Positions 35,933 through 47,398 are shown, counted from the first letter of the stretch. The stretch is 64,000 bases of DNA from Endomychus coccineus (GCA_958510875.1 OY294068.1:67124633-67188632), one strand, 5' to 3'. A program made the numbers and translations. Notes: a model not told the origin generated them from the sequence alone.

Positions 35933-37019
35933 TTGGTACTATTTAGTCTGTGCTGTATTTTTCATCACACATTTGCTAAACACTACAATAGTTTGTGAAT
36001 TACATTGAAAATTACAAATAATTTATATTATTTCATAGAATAAGTGAAGAAATCTTGAAAAAAAAATATTGAAAGCCAGCTCTACCTATTGATAATGACT
36101 GACAAGCCATGCCGTCATTTCTTTCTTCACGTGAACTTCGTATAAACACCATAGATGAACTATCAGTGGAAGCGCGTATGTTGGTGGAAATTTTAACGTT
36201 GGCCTTATTTTCCGGCGAGCCTTATTACTCTTCAGTCATTCTGAATAAATATAATACATAAATATCTGATTCACCTAAATTCCAGTTGGTCAAACAAAAC
36301 TGTGAATAGTAATCATTTTGAAAATCATAGTTTCCATAGTAGAATTTTCAGATAGTTTCTTAATAATAGTACAAAATACCAAGAAGTGATAAGTGGATTT
36401 AAAAGCCGTTTGACATGCTTTACTTTGAGAACAGCCTATATTAAAATTGCAATACAACGCACATTAAAAAACTTTCTTCGCATCGTATTGAGGCATTAAT
36501 TTATATATTACATATGCGCATATTCTTCAAGGGAACTGAAAAGAATTTATGTGCATTTCAGAATCATGTCGTGTATTTTTCACACAAGTTTACTTAACAT
36601 TACTTGTTCCCTTGATTTCCATTGTTTTCTCAGCTGCACGTTAAAAATTGTGATTGAGTAAACATCATTTGTATTTAAATTTGTGGTTTCCTTCCGTTTC
36701 CTAAATAATGAAAGGCGAAAATTCCCGTGATTGCCAGGTATGGATACAATATTATGAGATCGGAATAAAGACTCTCATCTCTAAAGATTTTATAATGAAT
36801 TTCATAACACGAATCACAAAAATATAACCCGCTCGTTTGGCGTTAGTTTGGTATTTTGTGTTATAATATTATTTAGTCAAGAAACACGTCTACAGATGTC
36901 CTATAGTTTCGGTGTATAGTATGTGGAAATTCATACTTTTGAATAGTCAAATTTAATTTTAAATGTCAACAATTGTGTAATCAATATTGATTACGAAATT
37001 TAAAACTAAATTTAAATCG
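35931..37019. other. No recognised gene
   Basis: AT-rich noncoding sequence. Nothing is recognised. Confidence 0.5.
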
Positions 37020-37260
37020 TTCACCAAGTTTATGCAATGGACCTCACATGATCTTCCCATGAGAGGTGCTGAGTTTTGGTTGCATAAAACTGTATTAGAT
37101 TATCAGATTCCCATGTTCTTGCCAGATCCTTATTCATTACATCGAGCTGTCTCTGTCATGCACCTCTGGCTTCGTTGGGTACATATCGTTGATGTGGAGA
37201 AACAAAATTGATGACAAGACGAACTCCTGTGGAACACCAGCGTTGATTTAAATACATAGA
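37020..37260 (-). pseudogene. Small LINE reverse transcriptase fragment
   Basis: It shares GCAATGGACCT, ACATGATC and GAGTTTTGGTTGCATTA or near matches with the LINE fragment at 19715-20612. On the minus strand it includes AGVPQEFVLSSILFLHIND, the conserved palm motif GVPQG-like block. Only about 240 bp remain. Confidence 0.55.
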
Positions 37261-37754
37261 TAAAATAAATGCAGAGATAAAATATATGAGGCACCATAGG
37301 TCTACATTTGGTAGAAAGAGCTTTCTTTACTTTTTTAATTGGTTGGGGTTAAGCTGTCTTCCAGTTTAAGAAAACACTCTGTGTGTAAAAGAGAGTAAAC
37401 AACCTGCCAAGAACTCTGCAAACTTGATAAGACTTCTCTTTCTCACACATATAGTGAAATTGGTAGTAGTTTGGTGGGAAAATCAAATAATAATAATAAG
37501 TTATACTTTTTGATTATATTGTCTATCAGTGAAGTATGAACTGAACAAAGGGAAAAGTACGTTAATGTATTACTTTTTTGTTTAAAAATAAGGGTATTCA
37601 GTACCTACATATTCCAAATATTGGCCATATTGGTTCCTATGCAACTTTGAATTCGTCGTTTGGTGTATAACAAGGCAGCCAATGTATCAGTATTCATTTT
37701 GTTTCTGTGATATTAAATAAATTGCTGGACAACATGCCTACACAGATAGAAGAA
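37261..37754. other. No recognised gene
   Basis: AT-rich spacer up to the target site AAGAA (37750-37754) of the Ty3/gypsy element. Confidence 0.5.
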
Positions 37755-37906
37755 TGTTATGTTTTGTCGAAGTGGCAACACTGGAGCCAGAAAATAGAAA
37801 TGTAAGATGGCTACTTGTGTAGCAGTGTACTCTCTACAAGTAAATAAATAAAGTGTTTGATACTACCCATTGTTATATTGCAGTACTCTCACGCGGATAC
37901 ATAACA
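37755..37906 (+). repeat. 5' LTR of the Ty3/gypsy element
   Basis: 152 bp, TG...CA ends, identical to the 3' LTR. It contains AATAAATAAA near 37848, a likely polyadenylation signal. The promoter itself is not obvious from sequence. Confidence 0.97.
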
Positions 37907-37909
37907 TAT

Positions 37910-37925
37910 TGGCGACGAGTGAACC
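37910..37925 (+). promoter_or_regulatory. Primer-binding site
   Basis: TGGCGACGAGTGAACC begins 3 nt after the 5' LTR. The TGG start complements a tRNA CCA end. TGGCGAC resembles sites used by elements primed with arginine tRNA, but the tRNA was not verified. Confidence 0.6.
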
Positions 37926-38096
37926 ATAGTTAGAGGGCTGCAATAGCGTTTCAATAGAGATAAAGTTATCAAAGTAATAACTAACCTATACAGAAAGTCG
38001 GCGGGAAGGATCGTGTACCGTGTACGTGGAGTCGGGAGCACAGAACAACTATTGCAGGAGATATATCATTCATCAGTGTGTTTAAGTGGAATAAAA

Positions 38097-41000
38097 ATGT
38101 CTAAATTCCAAGGATTTGATGAAAACTTAGAATCTTTCGATTCATGGGAAGAAAGGTTACAACAGTACTTTCTCGTACAGACAGTGCCAGGGAATCTCCG
38201 AGTCGCAAGTCTAATAACGTTAATTGGTCCAAAAACATATAATACGTTGAAAACAGCATTGTACCCTGAAACACCAGCAGGTAAAACGTACGAAGAATTA
38301 GTCAATATTCTTAAAGCAAAACTAGTGCCAACAACAAGCCTGATTATAGAACGCTATAAATTCCACAATCGTAAACAAAATGTTGATGAGAAAGTTGAAC
38401 AATATATTGCAGTCATCAAACATTTAGCTAAAAGCTGTAGATTCGAGGAATTCTTAGACCAAGCACTAAGGGATAGACTTGTTTGTGGGATCACTAATGT
38501 TAATATACAAAAACGCCTATTAGGTGAGTCTGAACAATTGTCGTTCAATAATGCTTGTCAGATAGCATTGAGTCTAGAAATTGCCGAAACACAAAGTCAG
38601 CTAGTTCAAGGTGGTGATACAATTCAGAAGATAACTAGTGAAAGGTCTGGGGTATACAAATTTAAACCGTGCAACAGGTGTGGCAGACGTCATGATGTGA
38701 AAGTGTGCCCAGCAGTCAATTGGGAATGCTTCAAATGCAATAAAAAAGGTCATACTAGTAAAGTTTGTAGGAGTAAAGAGAAGAATAGAGGACAAGGACT
38801 GCGTCAACTAGAAGAAAATGGGGTTGAAGAGGAACCATTAGAGATAGGATTTTTAGGTAAACTGTCAGTTAATAAAGACGATCCTGTGAAACTAAAGTGT
38901 AAAGTGGAAGGTAAATATACAGAAATGGAAATTGACTCGGGTGCATGTAAGTCAGTTATGCATATTGATGATTTCAAATTGTTAAACTCAAAGTCTGAAT
39001 TGGAGCCAGTCAAATTCAATTTAAGAGTCGTAACAGGACAACCTGTAAACATTGTCGGTCAAGTAAATGTAAAGGTAGAATTCAAGTCTAAGTATTATAC
39101 ATTACCATTAGTGGTATTGAAAAGTGAAAATAAGTTTTGTCCATTACTAGGGAGAAATTGGCTATCAGTTCTGAATCCTGAGTGGCAAAGTCATTTAAGT
39201 CAATGCTCGAAAGTTAGTCAGTCAACTTGTAATGAAATAAAAGTGGTTAGCAATATAGGTCAGGAGTTAGAAAAGCAAGTAAAGTCTAGATTCAAAGAAG
39301 TATTTAGAACAGATGGTAGATCAAGTATTGATACTTTTACTGCTGAAATTAAGTTAAAACAGAATGTTACACCTATATTTCATAGAGCCTATAATATGGC
39401 ATATGCTTTACAGCCTAAAGTAGAAAAAGAATTGAATCAGTTGGTCAAAGATGGCATTCTAGAGAAAGTAACTCATAGTGAATGGGCTAGTCCCATAGTG
39501 GTTGTGGCAAAAAAGAATTCTGACGAAATTAGAATCTGTGTAGATTTTAAAAAGACGGTAAACCAACTTATAGAAACAGATCATTGTATGCTACCTTTAC
39601 CCAAAGATATATTTGCAACTCTCAGTAAAAAAAGTTATTTTACAGTGATTGATTTAAAAGGGGCATACCAACAACTTAAAATAGGGTCTGCGTCAAAAGA
39701 GTTACTTACTATTAATACACATTTAGGTCTGTATCGATTCAATCGATTAACATACGGAATTAGTTCAGCACCAGGTATTTTCCAAACGGTAATGAATACT
39801 ATTTTAGCAGGTACTCCAGGAACCAGTTGTTACCTGGATGATATATTAGTGTCAGGTACTACATTGGAAGAGTGTCACAACAATGTAATAGAAGTAATGT
39901 CACGTCTAAATAAATATAACATAAAAGTAAATGAGTCAAAATGTCAGTTTTACAAAACAATGGTAGAATTCTTAGGCTATAAAATAGATAGGGAGGGTAT
40001 TCATCCCTTAAGTGATAAAATAGATGCAGTTGTAAACTGTCCTAGTCCTGAAAATATGACACAATTAAAATCATACTTAGGGTTATTGAACTACTATGGT
40101 CATTTCATACCAATGCTCTCTAGCAAAATTAAGCCTTTATATGATTTAGCAAAAAAAGGTGTTGAATTTGCGTGGTCAAAATTACATGAGGATATTTTCC
40201 AGGCGAGTAAATCATATTTATTGTCCAATAAAATATTGATTTATTATGATCCTGTGTTACCGATTTATGTAACATGTGATGCAAGCCCTTACGGGGTCGG
40301 TGCAATATTGAGTCACAAAGTGGAGGGAAAAGAAAAACCAATTCTTTTTGCTTCCAGTACACTATCCAAAACAGAAGTGAAATATTCTCAGATTGAAAGA
40401 GAAGCCTTAGCCATTATGTTTGGCATCAAGAAGTTCCATAATTATATTTTTGGTAGACGTTTTACACTAATAAGTGATCATCAACCTCTACAATATATTT
40501 TTGGAAGTAAGAAAGGTATTCCAGTAACTTCTATTTCACGTCTGCAGAGATGGGCTATCAAATTGTCTGGTTATAACTATAATCTAGAATATAAAAAAGG
40601 TAGTTTGATGGGTAATGCTGATGCTCTGTCAAGACTTCCAATTAAAGGTGGTACTAACGTGAACGAAAATTTATATTCTTTTAGTATCGCAGAAACGGTG
40701 CCTATAAATTATAAAGAAATCGCTTCAGCTACAACGAATGACGTTATCTTATCGAAGGTTATAGAGTTAACTCAAAAAGGGTGGCCGAAATTCGTGACTG
40801 ATACTAACTATAAACCTTACTGGGATAAAAAGCATGAGTTATCTGTTGAACAAAACTGTCTACTTTGGGGTAATAGAGTAATTGTACCTCAGGTAATGAG
40901 GAAATTAGTTTTATCGTTATTCCATGAACAACACATGGGAATTGTGAGAACAAAAATGTTGGTGAGATCATATTGTTGGTGGCCGTCTATCAATTTAGAA

Positions 41001-42023
41001 ATAGAAGAATTAATAAGCAATTGTGAAAATTGTCAGGTTAATCAGAATAAGAATAATCACGGACAATTATTGCCTTGGCCGAAGGCAGCCAATAATTTTC
41101 AAAGAGTCCATATAGATTTCTTTCATAAGTCATCTTTCACACTACTGATATTAGTTGACAGTAAGTCTAAATGGATAGATGTGAAGCACATGAGTAACGG
41201 TACTAGTGCGAGAGAGACTATAAATAAATTGAAAGAAATATTTGCCACATTTGGTCTGCCTGTAGAAGTAGTTAGTGATAATGGACCGCCGTTTAACGCG
41301 GCGGAATTCGTGAAATTTTGTCAATCTAATGGCATTAAGCCTACAAAATCACCAGCTTATCACCCGTCATCGAACGGTATTGCTGAAAGAGCTGTACAAA
41401 CTGTCAAAAGAGCACTGGAAAAAGGGTTGTTTCAAGATAGTAACGGTATGTCGGAAAGTGTATTATTATCTAGATTACACAACTTCTTATTCAGCTATCG
41501 TAATACTCCATCTACTAGCACAGGACTGTGTCCCTCTGAGCATTTGTTTAAAATGAAACCTAGAACAAGGTTCGACCTTCTAAAGCCACCATTTCAAGGT
41601 TCAGAACTTGCATCGCCAAGTAAGCATGATTATCGTAGGTTAAGTAGATTGTATTCTGTAAATGAATCAGTGTATGTTAAACAAGTAAACCCTAAAGAGC
41701 AAGGCCCAAATTGGTGCCTAGGAAAAATAGTAAAAGTGTTGAGCCCAAATACATATCTAGTGATGGCCAATGATCATGTGAGGTTTGTTCATTCTGATAT
41801 GATTAGGGAAGCAATGTTAAGACAAATTCCTAACCAGGTAGTGACTACAAATAATGTTAACTTACCTAGGGTCGAAACAATAAGTACCTCATTAGTGAGT
41901 GACGTAAATAAAGACATTGCAGATACTCCAAGCGTGGGTACTAATGAAGAAGGTGCTACAAGGGAGTGTAAAATAACTAGATCTGGTAGAATTATTAAAC
42001 CAGTTGTTAGATTAAATTTGTAA
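38097..42023 (+). CDS. Gag-Pol polyprotein (Gag, protease, RT, RNase H, integrase)
   Basis: The 1,308-residue frame starts at the first ATG (38097, AAAATGT context); the frame is open further upstream but has no ATG there. Order: capsid-like Gag; cysteine-rich segment with one canonical zinc knuckle at residues 211-224 (CFKCNKKGHTSKVC); aspartic protease with DSGA at 280-283; reverse transcriptase with the catalytic box YLDD (aspartates 581-582); RNase H with TCDAS at 726-730; integrase with HX2H at 943-946, CX2C at 976-979 and catalytic D1007, D1061 and E1097 (35 residues between the last two); a chromatin-contact-like C-terminal segment. All catalytic residues I checked are present, with no stop or frameshift. 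Gag and Pol are fused without a frameshift site, as in some Mag-like elements. No env frame follows. It is the best candidate for an active element in the window. Confidence 0.93.
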   Translation: MSKFQGFDENLESFDSWEERLQQYFLVQTVPGNLRVASLITLIGPKTYNTLKTALYPETPAGKTYEELVNILKAKLVPTTSLIIERYKFHNRKQNVDEKVEQYIAVIKHLAKSCRFEEFLDQALRDRLVCGITNVNIQKRLLGESEQLSFNNACQIALSLEIAETQSQLVQGGDTIQKITSERSGVYKFKPCNRCGRRHDVKVCPAVNWECFKCNKKGHTSKVCRSKEKNRGQGLRQLEENGVEEEPLEIGFLGKLSVNKDDPVKLKCKVEGKYTEMEIDSGACKSVMHIDDFKLLNSKSELEPVKFNLRVVTGQPVNIVGQVNVKVEFKSKYYTLPLVVLKSENKFCPLLGRNWLSVLNPEWQSHLSQCSKVSQSTCNEIKVVSNIGQELEKQVKSRFKEVFRTDGRSSIDTFTAEIKLKQNVTPIFHRAYNMAYALQPKVEKELNQLVKDGILEKVTHSEWASPIVVVAKKNSDEIRICVDFKKTVNQLIETDHCMLPLPKDIFATLSKKSYFTVIDLKGAYQQLKIGSASKELLTINTHLGLYRFNRLTYGISSAPGIFQTVMNTILAGTPGTSCYLDDILVSGTTLEECHNNVIEVMSRLNKYNIKVNESKCQFYKTMVEFLGYKIDREGIHPLSDKIDAVVNCPSPENMTQLKSYLGLLNYYGHFIPMLSSKIKPLYDLAKKGVEFAWSKLHEDIFQASKSYLLSNKILIYYDPVLPIYVTCDASPYGVGAILSHKVEGKEKPILFASSTLSKTEVKYSQIEREALAIMFGIKKFHNYIFGRRFTLISDHQPLQYIFGSKKGIPVTSISRLQRWAIKLSGYNYNLEYKKGSLMGNADALSRLPIKGGTNVNENLYSFSIAETVPINYKEIASATTNDVILSKVIELTQKGWPKFVTDTNYKPYWDKKHELSVEQNCLLWGNRVIVPQVMRKLVLSLFHEQHMGIVRTKMLVRSYCWWPSINLEIEELISNCENCQVNQNKNNHGQLLPWPKAANNFQRVHIDFFHKSSFTLLILVDSKSKWIDVKHMSNGTSARETINKLKEIFATFGLPVEVVSDNGPPFNAAEFVKFCQSNGIKPTKSPAYHPSSNGIAERAVQTVKRALEKGLFQDSNGMSESVLLSRLHNFLFSYRNTPSTSTGLCPSEHLFKMKPRTRFDLLKPPFQGSELASPSKHDYRRLSRLYSVNESVYVKQVNPKEQGPNWCLGKIVKVLSPNTYLVMANDHVRFVHSDMIREAMLRQIPNQVVTTNNVNLPRVETISTSLVSDVNKDIADTPSVGTNEEGATRECKITRSGRIIKPVVRLNL

Positions 42024-42043
42024 GTAAGTAGTTGTCTTTTGTT

Positions 42044-42058
42044 AAGAAGGAAAGGAAA
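42044..42058 (+). promoter_or_regulatory. Polypurine tract
   Basis: Fifteen consecutive purines (AAGAAGGAAAGGAAA) end directly at the 3' LTR and would prime plus-strand DNA synthesis. Confidence 0.85.
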
Positions 42059-42210
42059 TGTTATGTTTTGTCGAAGTGGCAACACTGGAGCCAGAAAATA
42101 GAAATGTAAGATGGCTACTTGTGTAGCAGTGTACTCTCTACAAGTAAATAAATAAAGTGTTTGATACTACCCATTGTTATATTGCAGTACTCTCACGCGG
42201 ATACATAACA
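42059..42210 (+). repeat. 3' LTR of the Ty3/gypsy element
   Basis: Identical to 37755-37906. It is followed by the target duplication AAGAA at 42211-42215. Confidence 0.97.
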
Positions 42211-42303
42211 AAGAACTAACAAAAAATTGATAACAACCTCCACGGACTATAGAGGGTATTGCCTGTACGCATCATTACATATCTAATATAATCTACAAAT
42301 GCT

Positions 42304-42400
42304 TGTTCCCGCCATTCATTCTCCAACTTCTAAGGTTCAATAAACTCAGTACTTATTGAGTTTATTGAACCTCAGAAGTCGAAAATAAATGGCGGGAACA
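42304..42400. repeat. 97-bp hairpin, possible miniature element
   Basis: The ends TTGTTCCCGCCATT and AATGGCGGGAACA are inverted copies. The inside pairs too (AGGTTCAATAAACTCA against TGAGTTTATTGAACCT), with a short central loop. No target duplication is evident. Confidence 0.7.
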
Positions 42401-44759
42401 CTCTATATTACAAGGCCTATACGCTGTGAATTGTTTTGAGAAGATGCTCTAAAGATTGTATTGCAAAATAATGTGCTGCTGGTGGATCAACTATAGACGA
42501 TTGTGTCTTGAGTCGTTGACTCCGTTGTGTTTGAGTCATAGATAATCTATAATCTCGATGATATGCATTGTGTTTCTTTTGCATTGAACTTAGTTTAATA
42601 TGAGGTACCACTGTGGAATGTAATATAATATAATTTAGTTTACATTATCGCCCTTTATCGAATTAAAGTAAATTTTAAGTGGAAAGAGGAGAATAGTGTA
42701 AACTAAATTGAATAAATATTGAACTTAGTTGACAATGTAAAAGCGAAACGTAATGGTTTTACTCGAAGCTTGCTAAAGATGCGATCTAAATTTCAGAAAT
42801 TATCAAATTTCCTCACACCACCATTATCTTCAACCATCCCTCAGTAGATCTGTGAATTCCTCACGTAAAGGCAACACAGGTATTAAGACTAAGCTGAATG
42901 CGTCTATTGTAGTCAGTGTGACATTATCGATTAGGGGAGGTGAGAAGGAATTGAAGGAAATGAACTAGAAATCAAATATTTTCAAATTGCCTTGGTGGAG
43001 GTCAAAATGAAAGGGATAACGGGAACCATTTGAACATTCGATAAGCATTGATCTTTATGTTGACGTTCTGTGCCTTTTTCGATGAGTCTATTGTTTGATT
43101 ACATACATCGCAAGTCATGAAACGTCGTAGAAATATCGATTTCGGTTCTTCTTCAATTACGTTTCAAATTCAAAACTTACATAAACTATAATAGATAAAT
43201 TATAACTCCTTTGCTTATGATAAAGGTATAAATGACTTTGCAAATAACATGAATAATACGTAATCTGAATAATCTGAGATAAATACTGCTATTATGATAT
43301 CGAAAAAATTAATACAGTTAACCTATTAGGCCGATAACTTGCACTGGACTAAAATTGGTACAAGTTTCAGCTGTCATCGACTTATTAACGATATATTAAA
43401 CAATAAATCACGTAGCTGTTAGACAATGCATAAGTAGCAGTTACCGTTAAAGTTCAAAGAGCCACCAAAAATGTAAAATACAATAGAGGTCACTGTATTA
43501 TTACGAGTCGCATTTGCACTCCTGCTTGAGAGGCCTTCAACATCCGCCTTTACCCGAGCATTTCCGCTTAGACATATCGCATTAAAGTTTATGTTGATTG
43601 TTTCACATATCTTTTATTAAACACGTTACGGCATAACGTGCCATCATAATTATTCGCACTATACTCTTTCTTTATACATCCCGCTATGCAGTTTTGTTCG
43701 AAGAATTGCAAGATCCGTACAGATAAATTCAAAAGATTACTTTAGCCACTCATTATATAGCCGAATTGCGTCATCTGGCTATCTTATTTACCGTAGAAAT
43801 TACTTAGCAGAGAAGACTGGATGATATACACACGAATAAGTTAAAAGAATAATGGAAAAGGAAGCTATTCGAATGAAATACATAACTGACTATACAGTAC
43901 CTGATGATGTAGAAGTTGCCACGTGACCAACCCAGGCCGACTCTACTACTGGAAGCGCGTTGTATTCAGGTTTATTCGGTTTTAAATAAAATTTAAAATT
44001 ACATTAAGAAAAAATCTGTGAATTTCACTTATCATATGACCTTTGAAACCACCGCATTCTTTTGAAATAGTTGGGATTTGGCAAAGTTAAATCTCCAGAC
44101 TCTCTAATACAAATAATTAAAAGCTCCAGGAAATTGAATTGAACAAATTCATATGATTGATGATAGAATCAAATTGAGATCACTTTGATAAAAGTACATC
44201 TTTTCCTAAAAACTGTACAACATTAAATGAATGCATTATTTAATTTTCTTCAAACAATTAAACTTTAAAATTTAAACCTGAAACAATCTTCGGAATATCA
44301 ATCATATTTTCATTAGAAATAATAAAAAAATACGAATTTCACTCAAACTTTTGTTCTTGAATTTTGAAATATAGTCATTATATTTTTAAACATAATCTTC
44401 TTTTAGCCAGGTTTTGACATCAATCTCAGCACGATGTTCTAGAGTTAATCGTCTTCCTGCAGGATATTCACGTTTGATTAGGTTTGGATGTGATAAATTG
44501 CTTGCCTGGATGATTTCAATAAGATGATTTCATAATTGTTGGTTTGGAGGATCTGGCATATTGAAAAATAGGATTATTCGATTCTGAGTTATCTAATCCC
44601 CGAGTTTACGTGTTCAACTTCCTATGTTGAGTTTGGTGCCGATATCCTGAGTCGATAAGATGTTTAACTTTTTGATGCGTTTACCAAATTTAGGATTTGG
44701 TGCTTGTATCGCTAGAGTCGGAGTTTTTCGGGTTCATCAATATATTAGATGTCTCATTG
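42401..44759. other. No recognised gene
   Basis: AT-rich noncoding sequence without a recognised repeat or coding trace. Confidence 0.5.
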
Positions 44760-46195
44760 GCTGCACGTAAAATTAAAAAGTTTTTCAATTCAATATAGTA
44801 ATAATAAGTTCAATTAGTTTGGCATCAAAATATAAATTGAGAGATAAAGGTTTGAATGAATGTCGAATATGAATTCGATTGTCTATAAATATTATGTTGC
44901 AAAGAATAAAATATGAATACATAGCTAACTATAAGACATACATAAAACGATATATGTCATAGATAAAATAAACGTAACAAAATAATGCAATTCTGTGAAT
45001 GACAGAAGGAAAAAAAACTTTTCCTCTATGACTCTTGTATGTTGTTTATGGGAAATATCTGTATTTTATACAGGGTGTCTCAGATATTAACCGGGAAAAT
45101 TTAATAGACGATAGAAAATTTGATTTTGAGCAAAAAATTCCGTATAACATATATGCAGAGACGCTTAGTTTTTGAGATACAGGGTGTGTTGAAATTGATA
45201 AAAAAATTTCGTTTTTTGCGAATATCTCCGGAACCGTTTATTGTACAGAAAACCGCTTTTGCAAGCATTTTCTACTCATGGTAAGCTATGTTCGGTGTGA
45301 TAAAAATTTTTTTTTTAGTCATAATTGGTGAAGATTTTGAAGGGGTAGTTGGTGTTTTTCTCCCCAACTTCTACGCCACTGGAAAAAGTACAGTTTTGAG
45401 ACAACCGTTTGAACCGCCAATGTCTTCTACACAAAAGAGGTACCGTAGTCATAAGCTCTAAAGTTGACCGTTTTCGAGAAAAATGAACTTTTATGTTGAA
45501 AAACATGGTCAATTTTTCGGTTTTGTTACTTGTTCTAACGTTTGAATAAATTTTGATTAATTAGTAAGAAATGACCATGTTTTCCAACATAAAAGTTGAT
45601 TTTTCTCAGAAACGGTCAACTTTAGAGCTTATGATTCAGTACCTTTTTGTGTAGAAAACATTGGCGGCTCATTTGGTTGTCTCAAAACCGTACTTTTTCC
45701 AGTGGCGTAGAAGTTGGGGAGAAAAACACCAACTACCCCTTCAAAATCTTCACCAATTATGACTAACAAAAAATTTTTATCACACTGAACACAGCTTACC
45801 ATGAGTAGAAAATGCTTGCAAAAGCTGTTTTCTGTACGATAAACGGCTCCGGAGATATTCGCAAAAAACGAAATTTTTTTTATCAATTTCAACACCCGTA
45901 TCTCAAAGACTAAGCGTCTCTGCATATATGTCAATAGGAATTTCTTGCTCAAAATCAAATTTTCTATCGTCTATTAAATTTTCCCGGTTAAAATCTGAGA
46001 CACCCTGTATATTTTATTGCGCTACCTTAATTTTATCTATGATGGATCGTTTTATTTATGTTTCATAGTGATCTAAATAATCAAATTCTTATTCAACATT
46101 AATTCAAACTTTTAAATTGTCTCTCAATGTATATTTTGTAACTTAACTTAATATTATATTGGAAAACTTTTAAATTTTACACGGAGTCAACAAGA
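44760..46195. repeat. Outer inverted repeat hosting a foldback element
   Basis: The segment 44766-45000 (GTAAAATTAAAAAGTTTTTC, later ATAAATTGAGAGA, CATAAAACGAT) is repeated in inverted, diverged form at 46017-46192. The foldback at 45069-46009 sits near its centre. This looks like an older palindromic element that received a second palindromic insertion. Confidence 0.55.
45069..46009. mobile_element. Foldback-type element, 941 bp
   Basis: The two arms (about 450 bp each) are inverted copies meeting near 45510-45570. The ends read TACAGGGTGTCTCAG and its complement. TATTTTA lies directly outside both ends (45062-45068 and 46010-46016), a plausible 7-bp target duplication. No transposase is present. 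Internal sequence is shared with the larger foldback at 54739-57892, which has different terminal bases (GAGTC in place of TCTCAG). Confidence 0.75.
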
Positions 46196-46399
46196 CATCC
46201 AATAGGGTCACGTCATAGTTCGCAGAGAGTAGAGGAAACTGTTTTTTCACCCCATTGCCATTGACGTAATGAGCATTCACCATGAGAGTCGTAGTTTTAA
46301 TAGGACAACAGTCACAGTTACATTTATACCAGAGTCTCTACATATTATTTTCGAATGAAATCAAAATAATTTTAACCAACAAACGAAATATGGATGTTT

Positions 46400-46552
46400 C
46401 CAGTTTGTCAGTGTTTTTATGATTATTATACTTAGGTGTTAGATTTTAATTTATTCTGAGATATCACTTAGTCTTGTGTGTATCAACGTTTCAATAAAGT
46501 TAAAATTGTAGTTGTAGTACTTTTTGTAATTATTATTTCCTACTGGAATAAC
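46400..46552 (+). repeat. Errantivirus-like 5' LTR, recognisable part
   Basis: The stretch 46405-46490 aligns with 62678-62764 (shared AGATATCACTTAG, CTTGTGTGTATC and ACGTTT). AATAAA occurs near 46492. The LTR end lies just before the primer-binding site. Confidence 0.65.
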
Positions 46553-46555
46553 GTA

Positions 46556-46573
46556 TGGCGCAGTCGGTAGGAT
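46556..46573 (+). promoter_or_regulatory. Errantivirus primer-binding site
   Basis: TGGCGCAGTCGGTAGGAT, the serine-tRNA type site known from gypsy/17.6-like errantiviruses, a few bases after the LTR. Confidence 0.75.
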
Positions 46574-46936
46574 TCCAAGACATCATGTCGTTTTTACGAA
46601 ATCTTGGGAAATTACAACTTCGTGTTCATTTCAACGATTAACTATCACAGACCAAAGTTGTCAAATCTGTGGAGCGAAGAATATACCTTCGGAACTTCAT
46701 AAATAAGAGCAAGAAACAACAAAAATTTTTGCAGTTGAGATGGAACGAAACATTTTCATGTAAGTTTATTGATAACTTTTATTTTTCCTCTTATGCCTAA
46801 TTATAATATGTGTCTGATTCGGATCAAAGTGTATAAATTAATTCGCACATAAACCGATATAAGATAGAAGTTCAATTGAAGCAAGAAATCAAACTAATAT
46901 TGAATATCAAATTATAGATAGTGTAACTAATTTAGA

Positions 46937-47114
46937 ATGACAGAACCACAAATTCAAAGTTTAGATTCAGACGAAATCCCAAATTATAGCGGAGATCAAG
47001 CTGCTTTGGTTACATTGCAGCATGTGAAAATTTGTTAACAACATTTGTAGTTAGGGTTAATCCCGCAAACCCGCTTAATGAATGGCTATTAAGAACAATT
47101 ATTAGTAAAGTAAA
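46937..47114 (+). pseudogene. Errantivirus-like gag, 5' part
   Basis: From an ATG at 46937 the frame includes IPNYSGD and, after one frame change, ENLLTTFV and NPLNEWLLRTIISK, which fits the start of errantivirus Gag. It ends where the minus-strand LINE tail begins (about 47115) and resumes at about 58602. Confidence 0.6.
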
Positions 47115-47398
47115 GTGAAGTAAAGTAATTTATTAAGCTTCAGCGAACAGTAAACAGTTATAATGAAATAGTGAGAAGCAAGTCAGGTACAATGAGAATA
47201 AAACAATCATATTAGTATTTTTAAAACTATCCAGAACAGATCGATGCACATTAAAATTACAATTATATCTAACAATGACAAAGAACATACAGTTAATATA
47301 AAATCGAGATTATCATTTTTTATTCACATAGTAAATAATTCAAGGGTGACCTATTTACTATTTAAAAATTCTTCAACGAGTAGGGTTCTGAAACACAT
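47115..47398 (-). mobile_element. LINE-2, 3' end with TTTAC-type tail
   Basis: TAAAGTGAAGTAAAGTAATT at 47111-47130 reads, on the minus strand, as the short-repeat tail of a CR1/Jockey-type LINE. The rest resembles 3' UTR. I infer it is the 3' end of the LINE whose coding remnants lie at 53690-54600 and 57893-58600, because orientation and order agree. Confidence 0.45.

Larger units (their letters stand above)
37755..42210 (+). mobile_element. Complete Ty3/gypsy (Mag-like) LTR retrotransposon
   Basis: A 4,456-bp element with every expected part: two 152-bp LTRs that are identical base for base and start TGTTATG and end CATAACA; a primer-binding site 3 nt after the left LTR; a single uninterrupted gag-pol frame; a polypurine tract directly before the right LTR; and a 5-bp target duplication (AAGAA at 37750-37754 and 42211-42215). 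Identical LTRs mean a recent insertion. The Mag-like assignment is inferred from the fused frame, short LTRs and Gag sequence style; the Ty3/gypsy superfamily follows from the RT-RNase H-integrase order. Confidence 0.95.

Noticed and set aside
38013..38096. Upstream extension of the gag-pol frame
   Set aside because: The frame is open from 38013 but begins with GTG, which is not a plausible eukaryotic start. The first ATG is at 38097 in a suitable context, and Gag similarity starts there.
45315..45958. Minus-strand frames with related sequence at 45 and 55 kb as a conserved small protein
   Set aside because: They derive from the inverted arms of the foldback elements. Similarity follows repeat identity, and frames differ between copies.
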